From Polyangium aurulentum (GTDB taxonomy: Bacteria; Myxococcota_A; Polyangia; Polyangiales; Polyangiaceae), in assembly GCA_945875545.1 (NCBI GenBank), contig CAMCKZ010000027.1:1-36349 (forward strand): a stretch of DNA of 36,349 nt. The letters are read 5' to 3'. Below the pieces are notes generated by a model that was not told the origin of the DNA, did not search any database, and was given only the letters and a program-made list of their open reading frames with translations. Below, piece after piece: positions 23,021 to 32,600 of this stretch. Numbering within the stretch: the first letter of the stretch is position 1; each line of letters begins with the position of its first letter. The position numbers and the translations under genes are program-made.

Positions 23021-25003
23021 TTACTCTTCGTCTTTGCCGCCGCGAAGGGCTGCGAGCACCGAAAGGTCTTCGAGGGTGGAGGTGTCCCCCTTGGATTCGT
23101 TCCCCGCGGCTACGTCGCGCAAGAGGCGCCGCATGATCTTTCCGGAGCGTGTTTTTGGAAGGGCGTCGGCAAAACGAATGGCGTCAGGCCGAGCGAATTT
23201 CCCTATTTCCTTGTCGATGTGTTCCGTCAGCGCCGCGCGAAGCTCGGGCCCCGCCGTCTGCCCACTCTTGACGGTGACGAAGACCACGAGCGCCTGGCCT
23301 TTGAGTTCGTCGGGGCGACCTACCGCGGCCGCCTCTGCGACGGCCGGGTGACCCACGAGGGCACTCTCAATTTCAGCGGTACCAATACGGTGACCAGCTA
23401 TATTCAATACGTCGTCGATACGACCAATTACCCACGTATAGTTGTCCTGATCGATGCGCGCCCCATCGCCCGTGATGTACTTGCCGGGAACGGCCCTCCA
23501 GTAGGTGTCGAGGTAGCGCTCGTGATCGCCCCAAATGGTGCGGGCCATGGAGGGCCAAGCCGCGTCAATGAGCAGCTTTCCGCCTTCGTTTGCAGCGCAG
23601 GGCTCGCCCGCCTCGGTCACGAGCGAGGGCACAATTCCGAACATCGGAAGGCCCGCACTTCCGGGCTTGCTCATCACCGCGCCGGGCAGCGTCGTCACCA
23701 AGATCGAACCCGTTTCGGTCTGCCACCAGGTGTCAACGATGGGGCATCGATCGCCGCCGATGACGCGCCGGTACCACATCCACGCTTCGGGATTGATGGG
23801 CTCGCCGACAGACCCGAGGAGACGCAGGGACGAAAGATCGTGTTTGACGACGTGCTCGTCGCCCCAGCGGATGAACGCGCGAATGGCCGTGGGAGCCGTG
23901 TACAAAATCGTGATGCCGTGGCGCTCAATCATGCGCCAAAAACGGCTTGGATCCGGGGCATTTGGCGCGCCTTCGTACATGAAACAACTGGCGCCGCAGG
24001 AGAGCGGCCCATACACAATATAGCTGTGTCCCGTGACCCACCCGACGTCTGCGGTGCACCAATAAAGGTCGGTGGGTTTGAGATCGAAAACAAATTTTGC
24101 GGTGACGTGGGCCCCCGCAAGGTAGCCGCCGGAGGTGTGCACGAGCCCCTTCGGTTTGCCCGTCGAGCCACTCGTGTAGAGTACAAAGAGCGGATGTTCC
24201 GCCGAAAAAGCCTCGGGGGTTTTCGCCAGCGACGAGGCCTCCACGGAGCGCGGCGCGGCGAGCAGAGTCGCCCAATCGTGGTCGCGACCTTCGCGCAGAA
24301 CAATCGGGCATTTTGCAGGAGAATCAATGCGCCGAAGGCAAATGACGTGGGCCAAATTCGGGCAGTTTTCGACGGCTTTGTCGGCCATCGCTTTGAGCGG
24401 CACAACGCCTCCTCGTCGCCACGCGCCGTCTTGGGTGAGGAGCACCTTTGCCCCCGAGTCGTTGATGCGATCGCGAAGGGCTTCCGAAGAAAAACCGCCG
24501 AAGACCACCGAGTGCACAGCTCCAATGCGCGCACAGGCCAACATCGCGGCGGCGGCCTCGGGCACCATTCCCATGTAGACTGCAACCCGGTCTCCGGGCT
24601 TCACGCCGAGGTCGAGAAGTGCGGCCGCGAGCCGAACCACCTCCCGGTGCAATTCCCTGTAAGTAAGCACGCGAACCTCGCCCGGTTCTCCCTCCCAAAC
24701 GATGGCGGCTTTGTGCGCGTTCGGGGTTTTCAGGTGGCGGTCCAGGCACGACTCACTGACGTTGAGTTTTCCGTCCGTGAAGAACGTGGACGACCCGCCC
24801 GTGCCCTCCTGGAATACCGTCCAGGGCTGGCGCCACACGAGGGCGTCGGTGGCTTCGCGCCAGAAATTCGCCGGTTCCGCGAGGCTTCGCTCGTAGAGCG
24901 TTGCATAGGCCTCCTTCGAGTTCACGAGGGCGGCCGCACGAAAACTATCGGAGGGCAGAAACTGGCGATCTTCGCGGAGGAGGGAGACAATGGCGTCGGT
25001 CAT
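23021..25003 (-). CDS. acs: Acetyl-CoA synthetase (AMP-forming)
   Basis: Activates acetate with ATP and CoA to acetyl-CoA, feeding acetate into central metabolism. From the ATG at 25003 the product has 660 residues, matching the usual 650. It has the AMP-binding P-loop YTSGSTGKPKGLVHT (276-290), TADVGWVTGHSYIVYGPL, the adenylation motif DTWWQTETGS, the hinge region GRIDDVLNIAGHRIG, and the catalytic lysine at 622 in RSGKIMRRLLR, the site regulated by acetylation in other bacteria. The frame is open to 25135, but those residues do not resemble the family; there is no good Shine-Dalgarno sequence at the chosen start. Confidence 0.95.
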   Translation of the reverse strand: MTDAIVSLLREDRQFLPSDSFRAAALVNSKEAYATLYERSLAEPANFWREATDALVWRQPWTVFQEGTGGSSTFFTDGKLNVSESCLDRHLKTPNAHKAAIVWEGEPGEVRVLTYRELHREVVRLAAALLDLGVKPGDRVAVYMGMVPEAAAAMLACARIGAVHSVVFGGFSSEALRDRINDSGAKVLLTQDGAWRRGGVVPLKAMADKAVENCPNLAHVICLRRIDSPAKCPIVLREGRDHDWATLLAAPRSVEASSLAKTPEAFSAEHPLFVLYTSGSTGKPKGLVHTSGGYLAGAHVTAKFVFDLKPTDLYWCTADVGWVTGHSYIVYGPLSCGASCFMYEGAPNAPDPSRFWRMIERHGITILYTAPTAIRAFIRWGDEHVVKHDLSSLRLLGSVGEPINPEAWMWYRRVIGGDRCPIVDTWWQTETGSILVTTLPGAVMSKPGSAGLPMFGIVPSLVTEAGEPCAANEGGKLLIDAAWPSMARTIWGDHERYLDTYWRAVPGKYITGDGARIDQDNYTWVIGRIDDVLNIAGHRIGTAEIESALVGHPAVAEAAAVGRPDELKGQALVVFVTVKSGQTAGPELRAALTEHIDKEIGKFARPDAIRFADALPKTRSGKIMRRLLRDVAAGNESKGDTSTLEDLSVLAALRGGKDEE

Positions 25004-25178
25004 GGAGGAGGCGCAATGTACCATGAAGCCGCCAAGCGCCCGCACGCGGAGCGGGGGAAACGGCGAGCGGCCGTCGAGGTTGTTTCGCGGCCAGTGCGGC
25101 GCCTGGCGCGCAACATTTGCGGGGCATAAGCCCAATAAAACGGTATACTTAGGGGGCCGGCCGGAGGAGGTATTTTCA

Positions 25179-25208
25179 TTGTGACTATACCTAGAAGTCC
25201 TTTATATA
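25179..25208 (+). promoter_or_regulatory. Candidate promoter of the DUF2505-like gene
   Basis: In an unusually AT-rich pocket, TTGTGA (25179-25184) and TATATA (25203-25208) are separated by 18 bp. Four of six bases of each box agree with the sigma-70 consensus. The start codon at 25233 is 24 bp downstream, so the leader would be short. Inferred from sequence only. Confidence 0.45.
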
Positions 25209-25232
25209 CGTAACGAAATACGAAAACAAGCC

Positions 25233-25745
25233 ATGGCCACACTATCGGTTGCCCACAACTACGATTGCACTGCGCAGACATTTTTCTTCGATGTCATCTT
25301 GAGCCAGGCCTACAACACCGAGCTCTACGCGCACCTCGGGTTTCCTCACTTCTCGTTTCTCGGAGTTGTGCAAGACGGCACGAAGTGGCATCGCAAGATT
25401 CGCGTGACGCCGAACACCGGGAACGTGCCTGCGCTCGTGCAAAAGATCGTGGGCGATGGCATCTCGTACGTCGAAGAGGGCACCCTCGATACCGCGACGA
25501 TGCGCTTTGAATTTCGTGTCTTGCCGACCGTATTCGGCGACAAAGCGGACATCCGCGGCAGCATTTGGTGCACGCCGCGCGAGGGCGGTGTCGTGCGCCA
25601 TGCGCGGTTTGACGCGCACATCAAGGTCTTCGCGGTGGGCTCGATCATCGAAGAAAAAATGCTTGAAAACTACAAGCGATCGTTCGACGAGGCCGCGGTC
25701 TTTACCCGCGGTTACCTTGAGCGGAACAACCTGTTGGCCAAGTAA
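25233..25745 (+). CDS. DUF2505 / SRPBCC-like protein
   Basis: A 170-residue soluble protein without signal peptide. VAHNYDCTAQTFFFDVILSQ near the N-terminus followed by SYVEEGTLDTATMRFEFRVL and IRGSIWCTPREGGVVRHARF resembles proteins of the DUF2505 group, which share the helix-grip (START/SRPBCC) fold with an internal hydrophobic pocket. The C-terminal helix (EEKMLENYKRSFDEAAVFTR) also fits that fold. A ligand cannot be predicted. It stands alone on the plus strand, divergent from acs and convergent with the LysR-type gene. Confidence 0.6.
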   Translation: MATLSVAHNYDCTAQTFFFDVILSQAYNTELYAHLGFPHFSFLGVVQDGTKWHRKIRVTPNTGNVPALVQKIVGDGISYVEEGTLDTATMRFEFRVLPTVFGDKADIRGSIWCTPREGGVVRHARFDAHIKVFAVGSIIEEKMLENYKRSFDEAAVFTRGYLERNNLLAK

Positions 25746-25804
25746 TAGCCACGTAAAATCTGGGCCAGAGGTCGGCGGCCTGCGTGGGCCGGGCGAGGGT
25801 CGAG

Positions 25805-26800
25805 TCAGCTCGCTTTGCTGCTGCTGCGCGCCCCTTGCGAACTCGGTGGGGCGGCGTCGCGCTCTTCGAGAATCTCGAGTTGCGCGACGGACAGGTAGCT
25901 TAGGCGCTGCAAATGCGACCAAAAAGCGTCGAGCGCCTCGGAGTGCATACCCTGGCGATCACGCACCGCGGTGACGTTGGTGTTCAGGCTCGCACCCGCG
26001 ATTGTGGCCATTCGCAAAGTGCCCTGGGTGATGGCAGCGAGGGCCGTAAAGTGCGACATAAACGCAACCCCGGACCCAAGGGCGAGCGCCTCGATAACCG
26101 CGGACGGGCACTCGATCTCCATCGTCGTCACAAGGGCATGCGCATCGATGCGATGCTCCTCGAGGAGGTCGATCAATTGCTCGCGTGCGATCGTTCCGAG
26201 GGGAGGCAGTATCATTGGCAGGGTTTTCAGCTGCTCACGAAGGATCACGCCGCTCACGAGGTGCGGATTCCGGGCGGCGGTCGACTCGACGAGGACCATG
26301 GGATCGCGGAACAGCGTTTGGGCTTCGAACCGGCGCCCGGCGAACCTTGCGGGAGCGAAGTTGAGCACCGCGACGTCGAAGTCGCCGGTGCGAAGGGCCG
26401 ACGCCATGCTCTCGTTTTCCATCACGCGCAGCGAGGGAAGGACGTCGCCGGCGACGCCCAGGAACGAGTGGATGGCGGCGGGAAGAATGCTGGTGCCTGG
26501 CCCAAACGTGGCCCCCACGCGCATGGCGGCGCGCGAGGGTTGATGCAGAACTTTTGACTCCAGTTCGGCGGTGTCGAAGGCACGCACCGCGCGCCGAGCC
26601 GCCTCCCAAAAACGGTCGGCGTGGGCGGTAGGCAAAAGGCCTTTTCTTGCGCGCAAAAAAAGACTGGCGTGCACCTCGGCTTCGAGTTCACGAATACTCT
26701 GACTTACGGCGGGCTGTGTGATGCCGAGGCGGGCGGCGGCGGCGGTCATCGAAGAACACTCGTAGACCGCGAGGAAGACGCGAAGTCGTTCGATGTTCAT
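25805..26800 (-). CDS. LysR-family transcriptional regulator
   Basis: DNA-binding regulator of 331 residues, the normal LysR size. The N-terminal winged helix-turn-helix is clear: MNIERLRVFLAVYECSSMTA followed by LGITQPAVSQSIRELE (recognition helix about 28-42). A periplasmic-binding-protein-like effector domain spans about 90-295 (PAAIHSFLGVAGDVLPSLRV, GDFDVAVLNFA, EALALGSGVAFMSH). The last 20 residues are Ser/Ala-rich. It is divergent from asnB with 216 bp between start codons, so asnB is an obvious candidate target, and LysR proteins usually also repress their own gene. The effector is unknown. Confidence 0.92.
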   Translation of the reverse strand: MNIERLRVFLAVYECSSMTAAAARLGITQPAVSQSIRELEAEVHASLFLRARKGLLPTAHADRFWEAARRAVRAFDTAELESKVLHQPSRAAMRVGATFGPGTSILPAAIHSFLGVAGDVLPSLRVMENESMASALRTGDFDVAVLNFAPARFAGRRFEAQTLFRDPMVLVESTAARNPHLVSGVILREQLKTLPMILPPLGTIAREQLIDLLEEHRIDAHALVTTMEIECPSAVIEALALGSGVAFMSHFTALAAITQGTLRMATIAGASLNTNVTAVRDRQGMHSEALDAFWSHLQRLSYLSVAQLEILEERDAAPPSSQGARSSSKAS

Positions 26801-26816
26801 ACCGATGAAGCATAGA

Positions 26817-26826
26817 GGGTTAACCC
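26817..26826. promoter_or_regulatory. Ten-base palindrome upstream of the LysR-type gene
   Basis: GGGTTAACCC is a perfect palindrome centred about 21 bp upstream of the start codon of the LysR-type gene, in its divergent region with asnB. It lies beside TATGCT (read on the minus strand), a possible -10 box of that gene, so it could be an operator for autoregulation. It lacks the T-N11-A spacing usual for LysR sites, so another regulator, or chance, is possible. Confidence 0.35.
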
Positions 26827-27016
26827 AAAGGCACAGGGCGTATTCGTACCTGGCGACGCGTACTTATTGGTAGTGGGTCCGGGGGCTTGAACGTGATGTC
26901 TTAGGCAACAACCGAAGGCGTTTAGCTTGCGGACGATCAGGCTTTTTGCTCAATTACTGACCAATAGTCGCGTCAGCTCCGACGGCAAAAAATGCGTTCC
27001 GATAGGGGAGGAGACG

Positions 27017-29041
27017 ATGTGCGGAATTGGAGCAGTCCTCATACTTTCGTCGGCAGCTGCGACTGTGCGGCGCGGCGACTTGCTTCGCATGGCGCGGACG
27101 CTTTCGCATCGCGGACCCGACGGCATGGGGCTCTTTCGTTCGAGCCGCGTGGGGCTTGTGCACACGCGGCTTTCCGTCGTCGATATTTCCGGCGGCGCCC
27201 AGCCCATGGCGAACGAAGACGAGACCCTTTGGGTCGTGTTTAACGGAGAGATTTTCAATCACGTCGAGCTGCGCCAAGAGTTGTCGGCGTTGGGCCACCA
27301 TTTTCGCACGCGCTCGGACACCGAGGTCATCGTGCATGCGTGGGAAAGCTGGGGTGAAAACGCCTTTTCGCGGTTCAACGGCCAGTGGGCGATTGTGCTC
27401 TACGACGAGACTAAAAACGAGGTGATTCTCGCCCGGGATCGCGTGGGCGTTCGGCCGCTGCACCTGGCGATGCACGCGGGAAAACTTCTCGTGGCGAGCG
27501 AGGCAAAAGCTCTCTTCGCCGCAGACCCGAGTTTGCCCCGGGAGATAGACCCGACGTCCGTGGCGGAGGCTCTCACGTACTGGGCGCCCCTCGCGCCGCA
27601 CACGATGTTCCGCCACGTGACGGAGCTCTTGCCCGGAACGATTCGCCGGTACCGCCTTCTCGACGGCGGCTTCGAGAGTCGTGAGCACCGGTTCTACCGG
27701 CCCGCATTTCCTCCGTCTATTTCCTCATTTTCTGGCGATATTCGCGAGGCGACCGAGGCTGTGCGCCAAGCCCTCGAACGTGCCGTCGCGCTGCGCGTCA
27801 CCCGTGCCGACGTGCCGGTGGCGAGCTACCTCTCGGGCGGTCTCGACAGCACCCTCGTGTCGGCGCTTGCCCAAGACGCGACGCAGGGCCGCCTGCAAAC
27901 ATTTTCTCTCCGATTCGACTCGCCCGAGTACGACGAAACCGCTTTTCAGGAGGAGGCGGTTCGAGCCCTCGGCACCGACCACCGTTCCATTTCGATCACG
28001 GGCCGCGACGTCGCCGACGCGTTTCCGCAAATGGTGTGGCATGCGGAAAAGACGCTGCTCCGCACGGCCCCCGCGCCGCTTTTTTTGCTGTCTAAACTCG
28101 TGCAACAGAGCGGCATCAAGGTGGTCTTGACGGGCGAAGGTGCCGACGAAATGTTCGCCGGTTACGACATTTTTCGCGAAGGCAAAGTCCGCCGATTTTG
28201 GGCGCGGCAGCCTCAATCCAAGCTGCGTCCGCGTCTCCTTGAACGCCTCTACCCGTACCTCGCCCGGTCGCCGGTGGCGCAACGTTCCGTGGCCCAACTG
28301 TTCTTCGGGCGTGACCTCCACAAGGCCCAAGAGCCCGGGTTCACCCACGGTCTTCGGTGGTCGAGTGCCGCCGCACTTCAGCGACTCCTGACCCCCGAGG
28401 CGCGGGGCGAGTGGGCGACGAGCGAACGCGGCGTTGACGCGGTGATGAGCGCATTGCCAGCAGATTCGCCTACTTGGGAGCATTTGTCGCGGGATCAACT
28501 GGTGGAGATCGAGACTCTCCTGTCGCCGTATCTTTTGTCGTCGCAGGGCGACCGGGTCCTGATGGCCCACTCGGTGGAAGGCCGTTTTCCGTTTCTCGAC
28601 GCGGATGTCATGGAGCTTGCCCACAGCCTTCCCGCCGCTTTCAAACTTCACGTCCTCGACGAAAAACACGTGCTGAAACGCGTGGCAAAAAATCGCATCC
28701 CCGCCTCCATCGTGGGGAGAAAGAAACAGCCCTACCGAGCGCCGAACGCGGAGGCTTTCCTCGGCGGCTACGAGCCCGATTGGGTGCGCGAAGTCACGTC
28801 GCCGAGATCTCTGGAAATGCTGGGAATCTTCGATAAGAACGCGGTCGCTGCGCTCTTTGCAAAGGTCAGGGGTGCGTTGGCCAAGAACGCGCGGGCGACG
28901 CTTTCCAACGCCGACGACATGGCGGTCGTGGCGGTTTTGTCGACCCAACTTTTGGCACGCGTCACGGTGGCCCACGCGCCCACTTCCGAGCCGCCCATCG
29001 TGTGCGACATCGAGCGGGCAGGGGCTGTCCCGGGGCGATGA
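27017..29041 (+). CDS. asnB: Asparagine synthetase (glutamine-hydrolysing)
   Basis: Makes asparagine from aspartate, ATP and glutamine, or a related amide-transfer product. The ATG at 27017 follows a strong GGGGAGGAG Shine-Dalgarno sequence and exposes the catalytic cysteine as residue 2 (MCGIGAV), which rules out the longer open frame. The 674-residue chain has an N-terminal glutaminase domain (LSHRGPDGMGLF, RLSVVDISGGAQPM, FNGEIFNH) and a synthetase domain with the ATP-pyrophosphate loop SGGLDS (273-278) and VVLTGEGADEMFAGYD. Length is above that of E. coli AsnB (about 554) and like the longer AsnB types found in polysaccharide and secondary-metabolite loci. It is divergent from the LysR-type gene. 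Confidence 0.9.
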   Translation: MCGIGAVLILSSAAATVRRGDLLRMARTLSHRGPDGMGLFRSSRVGLVHTRLSVVDISGGAQPMANEDETLWVVFNGEIFNHVELRQELSALGHHFRTRSDTEVIVHAWESWGENAFSRFNGQWAIVLYDETKNEVILARDRVGVRPLHLAMHAGKLLVASEAKALFAADPSLPREIDPTSVAEALTYWAPLAPHTMFRHVTELLPGTIRRYRLLDGGFESREHRFYRPAFPPSISSFSGDIREATEAVRQALERAVALRVTRADVPVASYLSGGLDSTLVSALAQDATQGRLQTFSLRFDSPEYDETAFQEEAVRALGTDHRSISITGRDVADAFPQMVWHAEKTLLRTAPAPLFLLSKLVQQSGIKVVLTGEGADEMFAGYDIFREGKVRRFWARQPQSKLRPRLLERLYPYLARSPVAQRSVAQLFFGRDLHKAQEPGFTHGLRWSSAAALQRLLTPEARGEWATSERGVDAVMSALPADSPTWEHLSRDQLVEIETLLSPYLLSSQGDRVLMAHSVEGRFPFLDADVMELAHSLPAAFKLHVLDEKHVLKRVAKNRIPASIVGRKKQPYRAPNAEAFLGGYEPDWVREVTSPRSLEMLGIFDKNAVAALFAKVRGALAKNARATLSNADDMAVVAVLSTQLLARVTVAHAPTSEPPIVCDIERAGAVPGR

Positions 29042-29150
29042 CGCCGACACGTTCCAGACGACGCAAAAAGATGGAGCGAAGTCGGAATTCGTCGGGCCCC
29101 CGGCGCGTTCAAAGTTGTGACCTGACCGCCGCGTGCTACGCCCCAATGCC

Positions 29151-29606
29151 ATGAACAAGTATGTGTATGGTGCATGCCTCTCGCTGCTCGGCGTTGCCGT
29201 TGCGAGCGGATGCAGCGCCTCGAATCCCTCGGAAATCGTGTCGGATATTGACGGCGGCGCGGTGACGCCCGCGGTGGACAGCGGCGCGGTGACGCCGGTG
29301 GTCGATAGCGGCGCGGTGACGCCCGCGGTGGACAGCGGCGCGGTGACGCCCGCGGTGGACGGCGGCGCGGTGACGCCCGTGTGCACGACCTCGACGTATG
29401 AGAACTTTGCTCAAACTTTTTTCGCGAGGAACTGCAACGGGTGCCATGCCGCTCAGCGGCCAACCCTCGGAACCAAGGCCGCCATTGTTGCCAATCTGGC
29501 CAACGTAACGAGCGCTGTCAGGGCAGATCGAATGCCCAAGTTCGGTCGCCTCTCGCCCGCCGACAAGGCCAAGGTTTTGGAGTGGCTCGACTGCGGTGCG
29601 CCCTAA
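29151..29606 (+). CDS. Repeat-linker lipoprotein with a mini cytochrome c domain
   Basis: A 151-residue predicted lipoprotein. The start at 29151 gives a signal peptide and lipobox (VASGC, Cys21). Residues 34-78 consist of five copies of a nine-residue unit (DSGAVTPAV and variants). The C-terminal part holds a c-type heme site CNGCH (95-99) after FAQTFFARN, a candidate axial methionine (Met128 in ADRMPKFG), and the ending LSPADKAKVLEWLDCGAP typical of small cytochrome c domains. It should be a membrane-tethered electron carrier on the periplasmic or outer face. The tandem repeat acts as a spacer. Its partner is unknown; it is convergent with czcA, 14 bp away. Confidence 0.82.
   Translation: MNKYVYGACLSLLGVAVASGCSASNPSEIVSDIDGGAVTPAVDSGAVTPVVDSGAVTPAVDSGAVTPAVDGGAVTPVCTTSTYENFAQTFFARNCNGCHAAQRPTLGTKAAIVANLANVTSAVRADRMPKFGRLSPADKAKVLEWLDCGAP
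29250..29384. repeat. 27-bp tandem repeat (five copies) in cytochrome lipoprotein gene
   Basis: Five consecutive 27-bp units, starting GACAGCGGCGCGGTGACGCC, encode DGGAVTPAV, DSGAVTPVV, DSGAVTPAV, DSGAVTPAV and DGGAVTPVC. Copies three and four are nearly identical in DNA, suggesting recent duplication. The unit is a multiple of three, so copy-number change keeps the frame. Confidence 0.93.
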
Positions 29607-29620
29607 ACCGGGCCTGAAAC

Positions 29621-32600
29621 CTAGGCGATTTCCAACCCGTTCGCCGCTTTGTCGCCCGTAGTCGCGCGAGGTTGGGCCTTCCTGAGCCCAAAGAGGGCGA
29701 ATGCGGGTGCCAGTACCAGTGTTAGCAAAGTCGCCGTCACGAGCCCGCCAATGACCACCGTTGCCAGGGGGCGCTGAACCTCGGCGCCCGCACCGGACGA
29801 AAGCGCCATGGGTAGAAAGCCGAGCGCGGCCACGAAAGCGGTCGTGAGCACGGGCCGAAAGCGATCCCGCGTGCCGTCGCGAACGGCGTCTTCCAGGTCT
29901 TCGCCAACGCGTACGCGATCGAGAATCCCCGACAGCAGCACCACGCCGTTGAGGGTGACCACGCCGAACAGCGCGATGAGACCGATGGCCGCGGAGATCG
30001 AAAGCGGGAGGCCACAAATGGCCAACGCCATGAGGCCTCCGCTTGCCGCCACCGGGAGGTTTGTGAGCACGAGCAGCGTGGGCCGAAGCTCACCGAAGGT
30101 CACGTAGAGAAGCGCAAAGAGAGCAAAGAGCACGAGCGGAATCACGAGGCCGAGACGCTTCGCGGCACTCACCAAGTGGTCGTATTGCCCGCGAAGAGCG
30201 AAGGAGAATGTTTTGGGTTTTTCCAGGCGCGCGAGTCCAAGCTGCAACTCCGCCACAAAGCCTGCGAGGTCCCGATCGCGAACATTGCATTCTACAAGTA
30301 CACGCCTCCGCGACTGTTCACGACCGACGACCGGCGGAACGTCGCTGACATCCAGCGTGGCCACCTCTCCGAGGGGAACGGCTCGGCCCCCATGCACGAT
30401 GAGCATCGAGTTCCGAAAAGACTCCTCGTCCGGCGAGGGCGGCGCGTCGGCGCGAAGCACGACGTCGAAGCGGCGCTCTCCCTCCCGGATGATGCCGACC
30501 GGGCGGCCTTGGCGCAGCAGCTCGACGGCAAACGCCACCTCGTCGGGGGTGACGCCAACGCGCCCGGCCCGCTCCGGATCGATGCGAACCGAGAGTAAAG
30601 ACAGGCCTTCAAGGGCTTCGCCGCGAACATCTTCGGCGCCGGGAGTGGCGTGAAGAAGCTTCACGACCTCGGCCTCAAGGTTGCGCAGGGTGACGAGATC
30701 ATCGCCGACAATCATGATGCCCACGTCGCTTTTCACGCCGCCCAAGAGTTCCGCGGTGCGCATTTCGATGGGCTGCGTGACCCCGAACGTACTGCCGGGC
30801 AGGGCGTCCGTGAGGGCCTTTGAAAACACCTCCGCGAGGGCGTCGAAATCGTGCGCGCTCGTCCACTCGTCGCGGGGCTTCAACAAAACGAACACATCGC
30901 TCTGCTCGATGCCCATGATGTCGGTCGCCACATCGGGCGAACCTGTGCGGCTCACGACGGAACGAACCTCTGGAAAATGCTTGAGCGCAGCCTCTACGTC
31001 GCTGGTTCCGCGCACGGCTTCCGCGAGGGACAAACTGCCGGGGCGCGTGACCGTGACGACCAGGTCGCCCTCGTCAAGACGGGGAATAAATTCGGCCCCG
31101 CGGCGGGCTGCTGCCACGACGCCCAAGACCACGAGGGCGACTGCGGTGGTCGCCGCCAATGCCGGCCGGTGAAGGGCGAACGAGAGCGCTCTGTCGTGGC
31201 CCCGGCGAAGCCACGACACGATGCGGGGCTCTGAATCGCCGTGATGTTTGAGGACCAGCGACGCAATGGCCGGTATCCAGGTGAAGCTCAGAACGAGCGC
31301 GGTTCCGAGGGCAAAAAGTACGGTCAAGGCCATGGGGCGAAAGAGCTTGCCCTCGACGCCTTCCAGCAAAAGTACAGGGATATACACCACCGACAAGACG
31401 ACCATCGCGAGCGCCAACGGGCGACCCTTGGTCACGGCGTACTGTTCGAGGGCCCGGTCCGCGGTGAGCTTTTGCGCGGCCATGGCGGCCAGCGCGCCCT
31501 CCACCATCACCACCGATCCATCCACGACCAAGCCGAAATCGATCGCCCCGAGGCTCATGAGATTTCCGCTCAAACCGGCGACCTTCATGCAACCGAACGC
31601 GCCGAGCATCGCCAGTGGAATGGCGCTCGCCACAACCAAGCCTGCCCGTAGCTCGCCTAGAAAAAGAAAGAGCACCAGGGCCACGACGAGGCCGCCCTCA
31701 AGAAGCGACAGGCGGACGGTAGAAAGCACCCGGTCGACGAAGGCCGTGCGGTCGTATACCGTGGAAATAACCAGACCATCAGGCAGGGTCGCTTGAAGGA
31801 TGGCCATGCGCGCCTTGATGGCGGCCACGACCTCATGGGCATTGCCGCCCGCCACCATTTGGGCCATGGCGTAGACGACTTCACCCTCGCCATCGGCGGT
31901 GGCCGCAGACTGCCGAAAGCGAGAGCCATCGCGCACCGTCGCGACGTCGCGAACGAGAATCGGCGGAGCGTGCTCACGGGTCTTCACGACCTGCGCTCCG
32001 ACATCTTGGATCGATCGGTACGTGCCATCGAGGCGCACCTGCACCTGCTCGTCGCCATGCGGGAGAGCGCCGCCGCCGAGGGTTACGCCGCCCGCGGTCA
32101 GGCAGGCCTCTACGTCTTGGGGCGAGATGTTCAATGCCTGCAAATCCGCTTGCCGCAGGCGTACTTCGACCTCCCGCTTTTCTCCTCCCCAAGCGTTGAC
32201 TTCCACGACGCCAGGCACGAGCTTGAGCGCGATGGCGACGTCCCAGTCGAGCACCGTGCGCACATCGCGCAGGGAGTGACCGGGCCATCGCATCGTGAAG
32301 TGGTAAACTTCGCCGAGGCCTGTTGAAGGGGGCCCCATCTCCGGCGGCGAAGCGAAGCGCGGCACCGACGCCCGTGCGGCCGGAAGGCGTTGGTCGACGA
32401 GTTGGCGCGCGCTATCGAGAGAGACGCCGTCGTGAAAGATGACGGTGACCGCCGCAACGCCCGCGCGCGACAGGGAGCGAATGCCCTCAACCCCTGGAAT
32501 TCCAGCCATCGCAAGCTCCACGGGCCGGGCGATCAGGTTCTCGGTTTCAAGGGGTGCAAGCCCCGGGGCATTCGACAAAATCTGCACCTGCACATTGGTG

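Noticed and set aside
22991-25129. 712-codon plus-strand frame across acs
   Set aside because: It is the antisense shadow of acs, which has every motif of acetyl-CoA synthetase on the minus strand. The shadow protein has no domain pattern.
29250-29384. CRISPR-like array
   Set aside because: The repeats are directly adjacent without spacers and are in frame in a coding sequence; they encode a protein spacer.
27725-29386. 553-codon minus-strand frame across asnB
   Set aside because: Antisense shadow of asnB and of the cytochrome lipoprotein; its start is made of the repeated DNA read backwards (repeated TAPPST-like words), not a real gene.
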